Origin: Cryptomeria japonica
Lineage: Eukaryota > Streptophyta > Pinopsida > Cupressales > Cupressaceae
NCBI RefSeq assembly: GCF_030272615.1
Contig: NC_081409.1
Span: forward strand, 202,722,449-202,786,448
DNA length: 64,000 nucleotides
Direction of reading: 5' to 3'
The notes beneath the pieces were generated by a model. It saw only the letters and a list, made by a program, of their open reading frames with translations, did not search any database and was not told the DNA's origin. Shown here piece after piece: positions 34,680 to 46,819 of the stretch. The translations under genes were made by a program, and so were the position numbers. How positions within the stretch are numbered: position 1 is the stretch's first letter; each line of letters opens with the position of its first letter.

Positions 34680-37600
34680 GGACAGTCCGAAACTTGATGG
34701 AACTAACTATGGCATATGGAAGATTAGGATGGAGACACATTTGATTGCATTGGAAATGACATATGGGATGTTACAAAGAATGACTATACTGCTCCTACTC
34801 AAGGTCAACCTAATCCACCTAACTTGGCTAAAGATGAAGAAAATGATTGCAAAGCAAGAGAAGCACTTTTGAGCGCATTATCAGATGAACAAGTCATGGG
34901 ATTGTCAGACAGATCTACTGCTAAAGCTATTTGGGACAAACTAGAAACATTGAATGAAGGAGATTCCATAGTCAAAATTGCAAAACTTGAATGCTTCCGG
35001 GTCAAGTATGAAAGCCTGAAAATGGAAGAAGAAGAAAGAATTTATGCTTTTATGGAAAGAGTAAATGAAGTTGTTTTAGGTATACATTGTTGTGGAGGAA
35101 CCTTAAGTGAAGATGAGATTGTTTCTAAAGTTTTAAGAACTTTGCTACCAGCATATAAAATGAAAGTTACTACTATAAATGAATTGAGAACATTGCCTAA
35201 TGCATCAGTATCTAGAGACACTTTGGTTGGAAAACTTTCAACTTTTGAACTTGAGGAATTTGGTCCTGTTACTACTATCAAGTTAGATCTAGCTTTCAAG
35301 GCATCATCATCATCTGCAACATCATGATGATCATCATCATGTGATAAATTTGATTGGAAAGCCTTCTATGCAAGAGAACTTGAAGAAAGCAGGAGAGAAA
35401 ATGAAGAACTTGAAGAAATTGAAGCACTATTTGCAAGGAAAATGCCTAAAGGTCCAATTGGAAATAAGTATGAAGGTAAATCACCCTTTAAATGTTTTAA
35501 CTGTAATAAGATTGGTCATATGGCTTCTAGATGTCCTAATAGACATGCAAGATTAAGAGAAGAAGCTAAAAGAACATATAAGCCTAACCCTGATTATCAG
35601 AAATACAAGTTTAAGAGGAATAGAGACAAGTCTTGTTATTATGCTGATGAAGGAGTTACTGATGATTCTGATGAGGATCCGTCAGACAATGGATGGACTT
35701 TTGTTGCTATAACAAAAGATCAACCGACACCTACTGTTCAACCGGTAGAGTAGGCCGTGATAGCTAAAGTTGAAGATAAGGATGAATGGATTATTGATTT
35801 AGGATGTTCACATCACATGACTGGTGACAAGAGTAAATTCTTAACCTTTTAGGAATACAATGGAGGTCTAGTAAGATTTGGAGATGATAAAGCTTGTATG
35901 ATAAAAGGAAAAGGCACTATATCTTTTGATGGTAAGCACAATACTGATAATGTTTACTATGTTAAATGTTTGAAGCATAATCTTTTGAGTGTTGGTCAAT
36001 TAGTTGAGAAAGGATTTCAGTTACAATTCAAGAATGGTAAATGCAAAAACTTAAACAAAACTGGTTTGGAAATTGCAACTAGTAATCAGACTAGAGGTAA
36101 TATCTTTCATTTGAACAATAATGAGAAAGCATGTTTGATTGCACATATTGATAAAGTTGGTTATGGAATAAGAGACTTTGTCATGTCAATTTTGATTTCA
36201 TTGTGAAAATTAGTACAACTAAGGCAGTAAGAGATTTACTTAAGATTGTTAAACCTCACAATCCGGTATGTAAGGAATGTCAATTTGGAAAGCAAGTTAG
36301 AGCAACTTTCAAGAGTATTCCTGAGAAGTCTAATAATGTTCTTGATTTAATTCATACTGAGTTATGTGGTCCAACAAGAACTAGAAGTATACAAGGAGAT
36401 ATGTATTTTATGCTAATCATTGATGACTATTCTAGAATGTGTTGGGTTACTTTTCTCAGGGAGAAATCCGAAGCGTTTGGGAAATTCAAACTATTCAAGG
36501 TTATGGTAGAAAATGAAACCGGCAAGAAAATAAAATGTCTGAGATCAGATCAAGGAGGTGAATTCACATCTAAGGAATTTAATACATTCTGTGAAGTGAA
36601 TGGGATTAGAAGACAATTATTAGCACCCCAGACATCCTAGTAGAATGGAGTTGTGGAAAGGAAAAACATAACTATCTTGGATGTAGCCAGAAGTATGATA
36701 TCAGAAGCAAATCTACCTCATATATATTGGAGAGAAGCGGTCAATACAACACTTTATACATTCAACAGAGTTCACATCAGAGGTGAAACTGGTAAGACCC
36801 CACATGAACTATGGTTTGGTAATACTTATACTCTTAAATATTTTAGAATATTTGGAAGTAAATGCTATATTAGAAGAGATGAGTATATTGGAAAATTTGA
36901 TCTTAGAAGTGATGAAGGAATATTTCTTGGTTATTCATCTAAGAGCAAGGCATATAGATGTTTTAACAAGAGATTACAAAAAATTGTTGAGAGTGCAAAT
37001 GTGAAGATTAATGGACAGTTTAGAGGAAATTCAAGGTACACAGACTCTAAACCGGCAATCAGACTTTTATTGGCTTTTGCAGCACACAAGAACTACAAAG
37101 TATATCAAATGGATGTTAAATGTGCATTTCTGAATGGAGATATTGAAGAAGAAGTTTATATTGAACAACCTGATGGATTTTCTTTGACAGATAACAAAGA
37201 CATGGTTTGTAGGTTAAGGAAAACTTTATATGGATTGAAACAAGCTCCTAGAGCTTGGTATGCTAGATTGGACAAATATCTTTTGAAGCTTGGATACACT
37301 AAAGGTAATGCTGATAAAAATCTATACTACAAAGTGACTAATGATGGCATCTTGGTTATTAAACTTTTTGTTGATGATATAATCTTTGGAGGAGAAGATG
37401 GTTTGTGTAAAGACTTTTCTAACAAAATGCAACAAGAATTTGAAATGTCTATGATTGGAGAGATAAAATTCTATTTAGGATTGTAGATTTCACAGACTGA
37501 TAAAGGTATATTCCTATGTCAATCTAAGTACTTGAAGGAATTATTAAAGAAATTTGGCATGGAAAACTGTAAACCGGTAAGCACACCTATGATTACAACT

Positions 37601-38350
37601 GATAAATTATCTTTGAAGGATGAATCAACACCTGTTAATCCGACTAGATAGAAGTCTATGATAGGAGGTTTACTGTCTTTAACACAAACAAGACCCGATA
37701 TTATGAATGCAGTATGTTTTGTTTCAAGATTTCAGAGTAATCCTAAATAAAATCATGAATCAACAGTGAAAAGGATTTTCCGGTACCTACAAGGCACTAC
37801 AAATCTTGGTTTATGGTATCCTAGAGATGAAAATTTTGACTTATGTGCATACATAGATGCTAATTGGGCAGGAGATGTGGATGACAGAAAAATCACCACC
37901 GGCAGAGAATTTTTTCTTGGTAGCAGACTAATTTCATGGTTGAGCAAGAAACAGAGCTGTACAAGTCTATCAACAACATAATCAGAATATGTTGCATCAA
38001 CAACTAACTGTACACAGGTATTATGGATCAAACAAATGTTGAAGGACATAAAGGTAAAATGTAAGGAACCTATAACTATTTACTCTGATAATATGGTAGT
38101 AATTGATATATCAAAGAACTCGGTATTTCACTCTAAGACCAAACATGTTTCTATCAAATTCAATTTTCTAAAAGAGAATGTTGAAGCAAAAGAAGTGAAA
38201 TTGATTTATGTGAATACTAAAGAGCAGATTGCAGATATTTTTACAAAGCCTTTGCCTAAGGAGACTTTTGAATATCTCAGAGAGCAACTTGGAGTCCTAC
38301 CCCCACCGATAGAGAATTGGACAGTTGATGATTGTCATGAACCGACATAA
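34680..38350 (+). pseudogene. Copia gag-pol with internal deletion joining integrase to reverse transcriptase
   Basis: Gag begins near 34680 (KLDGTNYGIWKIRM), with a frameshift near 34752, then a UBN2 core at 34824-35327. The CCHC knuckle is at 35493-35534 (CFNCNKIGHMASRC). The protease site near 35790 reads DLGCSHHM where DSG is expected. The integrase finger (VCKECQFGKQVRA) and core (LRSDQGGEF) lie at 36203-36650. Around 37000-37055 the integrase end (VESANVKIN) passes in frame into the middle of reverse transcriptase (AIRLLLAFAAH). The RT N-terminal fingers, roughly 150 codons in relatives, are missing. FVDD near 37365 and RNase H with ANWAGD near 37860 remain. Stops occur, for example at 36640, 37486 and 37981. 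Confidence 0.88.
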
Positions 38351-38389
38351 TTAACAGAGAAATCTTTTTCCGGCTTTGATGAGGAGAGC

Positions 38390-38696
38390 TACTTCTTAGG
38401 GGGAGTAGTTGGTATAATAAGTTGGTATTTTGTATTTGAAACTGGTTTTTGTAATGCTTTGACATTTGATGTCAAAGGGGGAGAGATTAATATGGAAAAA
38501 CACATTATCCCTTGGGGGAGAGTTTGTTACTTTGGGGAGAGATTGTTGGAGAGATTGATTACTCTTTGTATCTGTATTTTCATGTTTGGTTAATGATCTC
38601 TTTGGGAGATTGTTGGTTTTTGGTTTTTGGCATTTCTGTTTTGGCACTTTGATGGTTTTTCCATCTTGTGTTGCCATCAATGCCAAAGGGGGAGAT
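38390..38696 (+). other. Reiterated polypurine tracts with palindromes (element E)
   Basis: GGGGGAG- or GGGGAGAG-type purine runs appear near 38397, 38474, 38510, 38531 and 38685. The one at 38474-38485 directly follows a perfect 8-bp palindrome TTTGACAT (38458-38465) / ATGTCAAA (38469-38476). The last one, at 38685-38695, follows an imperfect palindrome (38641-38655 and 38674-38686) and abuts the 3' LTR. Confidence 0.8.
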
Positions 38697-38821
38697 TGTT
38701 GGTATTTTGGATATGTTGATATGGTTTTGTCATTGATGTCAACACTTATCAACACTTGGAGATTTTGGTTATGTTCATTGGCAAGTTAGAGACTTATGCA
38801 CAGTCACCGGTATTTGGTTCA
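38697..38821 (+). repeat. Truncated 3' LTR of element E
   Basis: Matches the first part of the 5' LTR and then stops abruptly; the sequence after 38821 is unrelated to the 5' LTR. Confidence 0.85.
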
Positions 38822-40263
38822 ACTTCAACAAAAACTATTCAACTTCAACTCCAAAAAAGTGGCATTTCTATTTTCAATATCAAAAATGATTTAAATTTAT
38901 GAAATGTAGAAATCTTGTAGTCACAATTAGGAGGGTCCTCAAGGAGAAAAATCCAAACCATGCAACAAGAGTAAACACAACAGAAGAAACACAATGCAAA
39001 ATAGATTGAATCATATCATGAAAATCATTTACAATCTGCCGACAACATGCGGGCTACAAGATTCGACTCAATGGCCTGAGTACATACATGCTCAAATACA
39101 ATATCGGTCAACTCTAGACCGCTCAATTACATTGATTTATATGATCAAGAGGGATCCGCCTTAGCCCAAGATGAAAAAATACCGATGAACAAGATGACAC
39201 ATGTAAAACCACTGGGTTAGCCTCTGCTAAAGAGAATCCTTTAGAAAATCTAAAGGATGAAGTGCAGGCCAGAGGGAAAGGTTGGCCTCACACCAAGGAA
39301 TGTTGGAAACAATGAATTGAGGCTCTGCAAGCTACAAAAGGGATCCACAAGATTTACCAATAGAAAATAGGTCCAAGCAATTCCGGTGTTCTAGGCCAAA
39401 AAATTGACTTAGATTCGGAATGTGATAACTTGCCGGAAATAGATCCAAACATCCTGCAGACTTAGGATAAGGTAGATGAACATGTCCACAAACAAAATCT
39501 AGCTCTACAAGATCCAGTGAGAAAATGTAGAAAGAAATGCTGAAACTGCAAATTAGGAAACAAACTGAAAATAAATGTTTTTGGTTGATGCAAGATTGCC
39601 AAGAACTAGGGATGGTCCTGCATCAAATCTTCATGAAGTTTATGTCTATTATTTTTTTTTATATAGTGAAGGCAGATTTTTTATTCTTGAAAATTAAAAA
39701 GATAGGTGTTCTAGTTGAACCCTCCAAAACAAATCAAAACAACCTTATTTTTCTTTTATTTGTATTTTACAAATAGATAACATCAATATCTAGCGCATGG
39801 AAAAATAAAAAATATTTTGATATATATTTTCTCTGTAATAATGTTTTAAAGTCCAACATCCCAAAATTTGATAGTTTTCAATTGACCCCCCCCCGCTTTT
39901 GTCTAATAGACTATCATTATAAAAAAACCAATTATACCCTTTTGGAGAAGATTCTCTCAGCAGTGCATCATTTTTTAATAAAAAAATTATAATATGTTTT
40001 AATATTTATCCTCTAATTTCTAATCAACCCCCTTTTTAGTTTCAAAAAACTTCTTACATTATTTTAGAAAAAAACCATATTGAACACATCAAAACATAAT
40101 TTGTTTTTATATGTTTAGAGTCATGACTTTGAGATCTACAAAAGGGTACTTTTAGAAATTAAAAAAAGCTCATATTGTCTGTAGAAAAATTTGGTGGAAG
40201 TGAAAAGTTACAATTTTTTTTGAAAAATGATGAGGTGGATGCCAAGTAGGTAGCCACATAGAT
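38822..40263. other. Unassigned repeat-like DNA
   Basis: No gene is seen. Scattered CCGGT and CCGA motifs at 39000-39480 are reminiscent of copia LTR sequence, but no repeat partner occurs in the window. Confidence 0.4.
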
Positions 40264-40465
40264 AGTTCCAGTTGAAACTCTTCTATCTGAAAGGGTTTAG
40301 GCCAAAATCATATAAGTAAAAAATTTTCCGACCAAAACTCCATAAAGGAAATAATTTGAATTTGTGCTTCAATCGAAACCCTTTCGGTCCAAACCTTGTG
40401 GGCCCTATATAAGCCATGTGGTTTCGGTCAAAAGGGTTTCAGATGGAAGGGTTCTGGCTATAACC
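40264..40465. repeat. Imperfect inverted repeat (foldback), possible MITE
   Basis: The left arm (40264-40302, containing ATCTGAAAGGGTTT) and right arm (40430-40465, containing AAAGGGTTTCAGATGG) are roughly inverted copies with several mismatches and a gap. Between them a GAAACCCTTTCGGTC motif also occurs. No target duplication is obvious. Confidence 0.4.
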
Positions 40466-42400
40466 TTTTAGTTTCCCAAAATGTTACACAAGTTTGTGCT
40501 TTTACCCATAAATGTTTAAACAATTTCATATAGGTGTACAATGAGATGAATCAATCAAATATAAATATATTCCTACAAAGCCATATATGAATAGAATGAT
40601 ATACATTAACAAAAGACAAGTCTATGCCTATATTCTATAAAGACATACACAAAAAATTGGAGTCTTATTGAATAATCAAGAACTAATATCATCATTGAAA
40701 CTCAGCCCATGCGAATCACACCACCAGCTATTAATAAAAATAAAAATATACACATTAGTATACAAAATATTAAATATAAAATAATATAGGTAAATAGTCA
40801 CTTGCCACACTATCATAATCATTCTTAATGATTTTTTATTTTTCATGATTGAAACAAGGGATAGGTGCATAAATTGGAGTAATGATGTTGGTTCATATAA
40901 AAACTTATAACGACCTATATAAAAACAATAGAAGGTGATACCATTGTAGTAATACTCATCTCGATTTATCCACAAAGATAGGGAAGAGTCTCTAATTAAT
41001 TGTCAATTAGAAACAATGGAACCTATGTGAATATAGTACAACAAAAATTATCTATATATATCGTAGAGTGCATTTTCTATATACATAATGATTATAAATA
41101 CTAAAAGCTATGCTAGTGAAACTTAAGAAATGACTACTGTTACCAACATGTCTAGATGTGAAAGGTACACCATCCACTTGTTCATCATCAAATTTTTATC
41201 TTAAGAAAAACATTAATATATCTAAAATAAATTGGTACATATTATATTTAATAATTAAATACTATATATACTTGAGGAGTTGTTAAGTCTACAAAATTAT
41301 GTGATGAAGTAGCATGAGATTTAAGATGCATTGTCTGACCTTGAAATTATATACTAGATACATAGTCTTGTAATTTTTTTTAATTTAAAATGAATTAATA
41401 TATTTAATTATATAATTAAATTTGAAATATACCAAATTATATAATTTAATGTGAAATCACTTATGGGTTAATACTAAAATAATTTCTAGAAATACATTTG
41501 TCATGATTTTACTCTCGAACAAAAATAAGTGTGGCTCAAACTATGCATGGCATATTCTTCAAAGTTTAGAGGATCTTGTTAAGCTTGTGGAGCATCTTCT
41601 CATCTTATATAGTAGCCTAATTAGTATGTGCACTATATTTTGTATCCTCCATTATAGAGTATTGTAACTTATAACTACATACAAGCCTTCAATCATGAAA
41701 GTGTGTGGCGATACTTGAAACCTCAAAGGTTCATCATCATCACCTTGAGATAAATGTACACTATGTCGAACTAAGGATTGTGTCATTGAACTAATAGACT
41801 AGAGTATTTGCACCTCTACAATATCCTTCACAATTGAGGGGATTGTGACATGATAAATGGATCTTTGAGCAAGGGGTCTCACTATCTAGTCCTATACATA
41901 ATGTGCTCCCTCTTTGTCTTGCATAAAGCCTTTTATATACCCTAGAAATCTTAGCTATTGAAATAATTTGAGACATCATTCAAGATAAACTTATAATAGA
42001 TTTTTCTTAAGAAATATTGAGTTACTTCATGTTTATTACATGGGGGTTGGTCAAATATCATTGACCACCGATCCTAAAATTTGTTATTCATTTATACATG
42101 GTTGCACCAATAGAAATTAGACATTGTTTGAAACATGTTTCAAAAGGTGCATTAGCTTCTAAGTTCATGAAAAATGCATGTAATTTGTCTTCGATATATT
42201 TTTTCTTGTATATATGATGATAATTTTGAGGCATAAATTGATGATCATTTTTGAAGGAAGAATAATGTTGAATTGATGATCTTATTTATATAAAAAAGTA
42301 CAAATATAAAGATGTGAAATATGGTTATCGGTTGCCATAATAACACAACTACATAGTAACTGCCATTATAATAAATAAACTATGCTTATGCTAACTTTCC
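40466..42400. other. AT-rich intergenic DNA
   Basis: No coding similarity, RNA gene or clear repeat is seen. Confidence 0.5.
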
Positions 42401-42488
42401 CTTCTTATGTTCTCCAAATGGCTCTTGTTCCTACTTAGGAGTTTCAAAATTTTCTCTCCTGCCCAATGGTTCTCCTATTTCACTTGGC

Positions 42489-43925
42489 TTGGTGATTGAC
42501 CTCGACTCTAGGAGGAGTCAATACTTGTCTAAGGCTACAACTACTTTTGTAAAACTCTTGACTAGTAATGCTTCTATTGCTTCTTTCGTTCTCTTGCTTG
42601 GTATTGTTGTATCATTTGGTCGCATGGTTAGCTATGAAAATGAGGCCCTTGTTGGTGTGTCTATCCTTGCTACTGCTTCTCTCGAGCTTGGTGAGAATAA
42701 TCTATCCCTTGGAAAAAATGCTCACATTGCTGCATCTTTAGAACCTAGTGGGGGGTTTCTTTTGACCATGTGTGGCCTATGGGTGTTGGGTTCGGTGGTA
42801 GGTTTCCTCTAAAGGCCTCCTTTGTAAACCTCTTGTGCAGGCCCTCTAAAAAATACTAATAAAAAAATGGTCCACTCGCTTGTGTCTCTACTGACTTAGA
42901 GTTAGAGCTAGGCCCTGAAGTGATTTGATAATGTCTCATTCTTTTCAAGTAAGGTGTTGATTTGTAGATTTAGTCACTTATGGCTATCACTTCCGAACCT
43001 GCATTATTGGAATTTAGATAACTGAACACCTTTGGTGGAGGTTAAGTTGGAAATTTAACCTAGTCCTAGAGAGTTATTTATTGTTTTATTTGATTATTTT
43101 GATGATCATGAGGCCATTTTAGTTATTGGGGATTAGGAATGGGACTCACATCCTGTCTTAATTTGACCTCGGTCTCCCTCTCTCAAACCTCTAAAATAAT
43201 TAACTAATGTTTCTCCTATTTGGGTGAGATTTTCTTATATACCCTTACATTTCTAGTGTAAATCTACCTATGTGGAAATAGGTAACTCTATTGGCCATTT
43301 CATAAAGGTGGACCCGATAATATATAAGTTTTTTCATACTTCCTATGAATGAATTTGAGTGGATATTGATCTCTCCATATCTTTACACAGAGATTGTTTT
43401 AAAGGTAAATGGTGCTCATTGGATTCAACTAATTGACTATTAGGGAATCCCTTTTCATTGTAGAAGTTATTTTTCTATTGGACACTTGGCTTCAGTTTAC
43501 CCTAATGGCTCTCATAAGTCATCTTCCCAACCTAGAGGAGGAATGTTCTTCATGATTATCTCACTATTTACCTTGCTGATTCAGATGGTGATTCTACTAC
43601 TTTAGAGACCCCTCCTCCATCTTATTTGGCTCCAACAACTCAAAACATTGTTTCCTTTATTCTCCCCAAATGACTAGACATTATTTATACTATTTCTAAT
43701 AATCCTCCCAAAGCTTAGTTAGTTGTTCTCATTTCTCATTTGTTGGATTCCCAAATTGCTCCTGCTACCATTAGCTTAGTTAAGATAGCCCCTCCTTTCC
43801 CTTTAACTCATGGTGATCATTATCATTTTGCAAGTTCTTCTCCCTCCCTTGTCAAGAGATTTCAAATTTTGGATGATGGCTTTCCTTGGATAGTTGTACA
43901 ATGTAGGAAGAAGTCTTTCAAATAA
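42489..43925 (+). pseudogene. LINE (L1-type) ORF1 relic with DUF4283 and zinc-knuckle region
   Basis: All recognisable parts lie in one frame. The segment 43068-43503 reads RELFIVLFDYFDDHE, then PIWVRFSYIPLHF, GNSIGHFIKVDP, then (after stops) VDIDLSISL, WIQLIDY, GIPFHCRSY and GHLASVYP. This order matches the DUF4283 domain plus the following CCHC-type knuckle of plant LINE ORF1 proteins; one of the knuckle cysteines is lost. The frame ends near 43870-43925 with DDGFPWIVVQCRKKSFK, like ORF1 C-termini. Stops interrupt it repeatedly but no frameshift is needed across 1.4 kb. ORF2 (endonuclease and reverse transcriptase) is not found. Just downstream, at 43949, the region is split by a solo LTR. 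Confidence 0.75.
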
Positions 43926-43948
43926 TATTTCTCCTTTTGAGGTATTGT

Positions 43949-45433
43949 TGTTAGGTAAACAACTCAAAAGATTAGATTTTAACTTTGATGTTTCATAACA
44001 TATTCTAGCTCTTTTGTTCTCTGCCCAGTTATGTTGTGATATTATTTTAAATTTAGTTCTATGTTTTGGTTGTTCTTGTTGGCAACAACAATGCAGGAAA
44101 ACTGAGAGGGGGGGGGGGGGGGGGGTTGTGAATTAGTTTTCACCAAACTTAACCAAATTAACCTCAACTTCAAATCTGATCAAGAACAACAAAAACAATG
44201 ATAAACACCACATCAACAACACACATAACATACAAGTTTTTGACATGGAAAACCCGGTTAAGGGAAAAACCACAGTGGGAACCTACGCACAATATGATGA
44301 TACTCTGTAGTAGTATGTGTAAATATTACAATGGGAAATGCACATGCATTTAGGCACACTGCCTAGATCTCACTGCTCAAAAACAACAAAGGGCCACAAC
44401 CCTAGGAAGGTTCACTACCTTACAAAGATTGGACACCAATCTGGATTACATGAACTGAAAGAATAGCATCTCCAAATGCCAAGTCACAGTTCCAGTTAAG
44501 CACAATGTCTGCTCTGCAACACTCTTCTGCACTTCAACACTCTTCCAAAAGATCAATTCACTTGCTCACACATACAACACTCTAAAAGATCGTAGAAACA
44601 ATGCAGATATACCACTTACATTATTATTACACTTATTTATACAAATCATCAACCTTACTCTCAAGGTCGGCTCAAGTCATAAGACCTAATTGCAAAATTA
44701 CATCGCACGATACATAGATCCATATGCAGACCAATACAATGTTGAAAAGGACATAGCATGCACCCAAATAAAATCTTCGGACATGCAACACCATCGAATA
44801 TCTTGCCAAGCTCATCCGCAACACACAAGAACCATTGGGTCGGCCAAAAAGATCGTATAACACAAAGAATACCAGCATACCAATAAAATATTCAATAACA
44901 CACACAACGAATAATGCATACCAACAATACTCAAAGCACATGATCTAGAAATACCAACAAGCATTGTGTATTTCTCCACAACAACCGCAACAACTCGGAT
45001 TACTAGAATCATCATCATTTCCCTTTCGGAGCTCAAGAACACCAACAAATAAACTGAAAGATTCGCTTGTGAATTTTCAAATCATGAACCACTTGAACTG
45101 AGGATACACATGAACATCTGAAACACTCTCCAAAATCCATATAACATAATGAATCAATTCCAAAGCAATACTAACCAGAAATCACAACTCTGCAATATAG
45201 AACCAATAGAAAAATCAGTCACCACATCGAACCACATAACTAAATCACCTTACGGAACACTAAAACTCATGCTGAATCAACTAAAGATACTAATCTCTAA
45301 ATCCTTAAACCCACATTAGCATATCTGGGATAAATCAACCAAACCAACTCTTATGCAACATCGAAGCACAAGAACACAAGAATATGTTGACATCAATGAC
45401 AACACCACATTCCAACAACTCTAATATCCAACA
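43949..45433 (-). mobile_element. Solo LTR of a copia-type element, minus strand (LTR G)
   Basis: On the minus strand it begins TGTTGGATATTAG (at 45433) and ends CCTAACA (at 43949). It is flanked by the 5-bp duplication ATTGT (43944-43948 and 45434-45438). No internal coding region or second LTR is present, so it is a solo LTR left by recombination. It is collinear with LTR F (22894-24216) over most of its length. Its hairpin arms (GAAAACTGA at 44097-44105 and TTAGTTTTC at 44133-44141) flank a long run of G. About 150 bp lie between the hairpin and the LTR end, unlike in element E. Confidence 0.8.
44107..44125. repeat. Poly-G run inside LTR G
   Basis: About 19 consecutive G on the plus strand, forming the loop of the LTR hairpin. 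LTR F has a similar run of about 13 G at 22912-22925. Confidence 0.9.
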
Positions 45434-45626
45434 ATTGTGCTATGTAGGAGGTTTTGGGTACTTTTAAAGCCTAGAAGTACTTTAATAAAAAACATCCCCC
45501 CCTTATTACATTGTTCTTACAAATGTACCTCTAAAATCACAATTTTCACCTTACCAATGGACCCCCATTAAAGTTTATATCATAATTTTTTTTTATTACA
45601 TAAAATAAATACATATTTCTAGATGA

Positions 45627-46819
45627 GTGGGTGCAAGAAGTTGGGTCCCAATTCCATGGAAGTCTATGAGCAAAAAAGTTTTTCGCTAGAAACAAATGCC
45701 TATTTTTTAAGGAACGAACACCTGTTTAGCTTCGGGACCCGACTTATAAAAATAAAATGGGTGCACATTTTAAAAAATGGGAGCCAGTTTAGGATCAGAC
45801 CATCGTAGAGAAATGGGTGCATGATTTTTAGAAATGGGTACACGTTTCTAAAAATGGGTACATGTTTCACACGTTTCTTAAAATGCTACAAATTTCAAAA
45901 CGGGTGTCCATTTTTTGAATTTTAAATAAAGGGTGCCCATTTCATAAAAGATGCAGCGGGAAACACACCTATGCCTCGGTTTTGGCTTTAGGTTAGGTTG
46001 GGTGGGTCCAAGCCTATGCTTGAACCTCCAAAAAAATGGCTAAGGCACTGGAATACCAGATTTCTGCCTTGCCGTAATTTTTTGAAGGTCTTCCTGATCG
46101 TATTTTTTGATGAAATGAAAATGCATTAGAGTTCTCATTGTCCTAATTTAAAAAATATAAATTTCATAGTGATATGATTATTTTTACTATTTTTGCATTA
46201 TTTATTAATCAAAAGTGGTACCTAAATGTAAAAGAGTGAGGTTCAATAAAACTTTAATTAATTTTTTTTTTTAGGTGTTTTGGAAAATAAATTATATGAC
46301 ATCAATCTACATACAATTCTTTTGAATATTAATTTTTTTTTTTTTTTAAATATGAATTTTTCATCAAATTATGGTGGTCGTACACCAGATGTTTTGAAAA
46401 TGTAGTTTATAGTCAATTAAAAATTAATAAAAAAAAGTATATTCAATAAAAAAATAAGAAAAAATATTCTCATCAATACATGGTGTCTTAGGTATCTTTT
46501 CCCGGAAGGATCTACATAAATTCATTTATTTTTGTGAAAATATGGTGGTCGTACACGTGTGGTATGGTCCCAAAATAGGCATTTTGAAAAGGCAGTTTTT
46601 AAACATGCCTACTAGAAAGAAATTTCTACCATGTGGGTATTGAAATAAATTACATATTTTAAAATTAGACTCTAAGCACTACATTTTCTATTACTGAAGT
46701 TTTTTCAAATTCAATCTCTATGTGCCTCAAATTTTGACATCAATTGACAATAAATTTAAAAAATAGGGAACACACTTCCACTTTTTGCCCAAAAGTGGGA
46801 CTCAACTTCTTGCAGCCAC
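45627..46819. mobile_element. Probable non-autonomous DNA transposon with 24-bp terminal inverted repeats
   Basis: The 24 bp at 45627-45650 and the reverse complement of 46796-46819 match at 22 positions; both contain TGCAAGAAGTTG. The flanking bases are CTAGATGA on the left and CTAGAAAG on the right, so the first five are the same, as expected for a decayed target duplication of up to 8 bp. The 1.2-kb interior has no transposase. It contains short reiterated GGGTGCA / GGGTACA phrases at 45740-45930. The superfamily is unclear: an 8-bp duplication would suit hAT, but the termini are not diagnostic. Confidence 0.6.

Larger units (their letters stand above)
33538..38821 (+). mobile_element. Sirevirus-like Ty1/copia element, 3' LTR truncated (element E)
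   Basis: A 5' LTR of about 1,062 bp (33538-34599) is followed by a decayed primer binding site (TTAGTATCAAAGC) and copia domains in the order gag, protease, integrase, reverse transcriptase, RNase H. Just before the 3' LTR (38697) the polypurine motif is reiterated. Only the first 125 bp of the 3' LTR remain; similarity stops at 38821 (GGTATTTGGTTCA). Reiterated polypurine tracts upstream of the 3' LTR are a reported trait of plant Sireviruses, and the RT sequence (YGLKQAPRAWYARLDKY, FVDDIIFGG) fits. With no complete 3' LTR, no target duplication can be seen. Confidence 0.88.

Noticed and set aside
45623-45808. 61-codon plus-strand frame
   Set aside because: It starts at the edge of the DNA-transposon inverted repeat and reads through repeated GGGTGCA phrases; no protein similarity.
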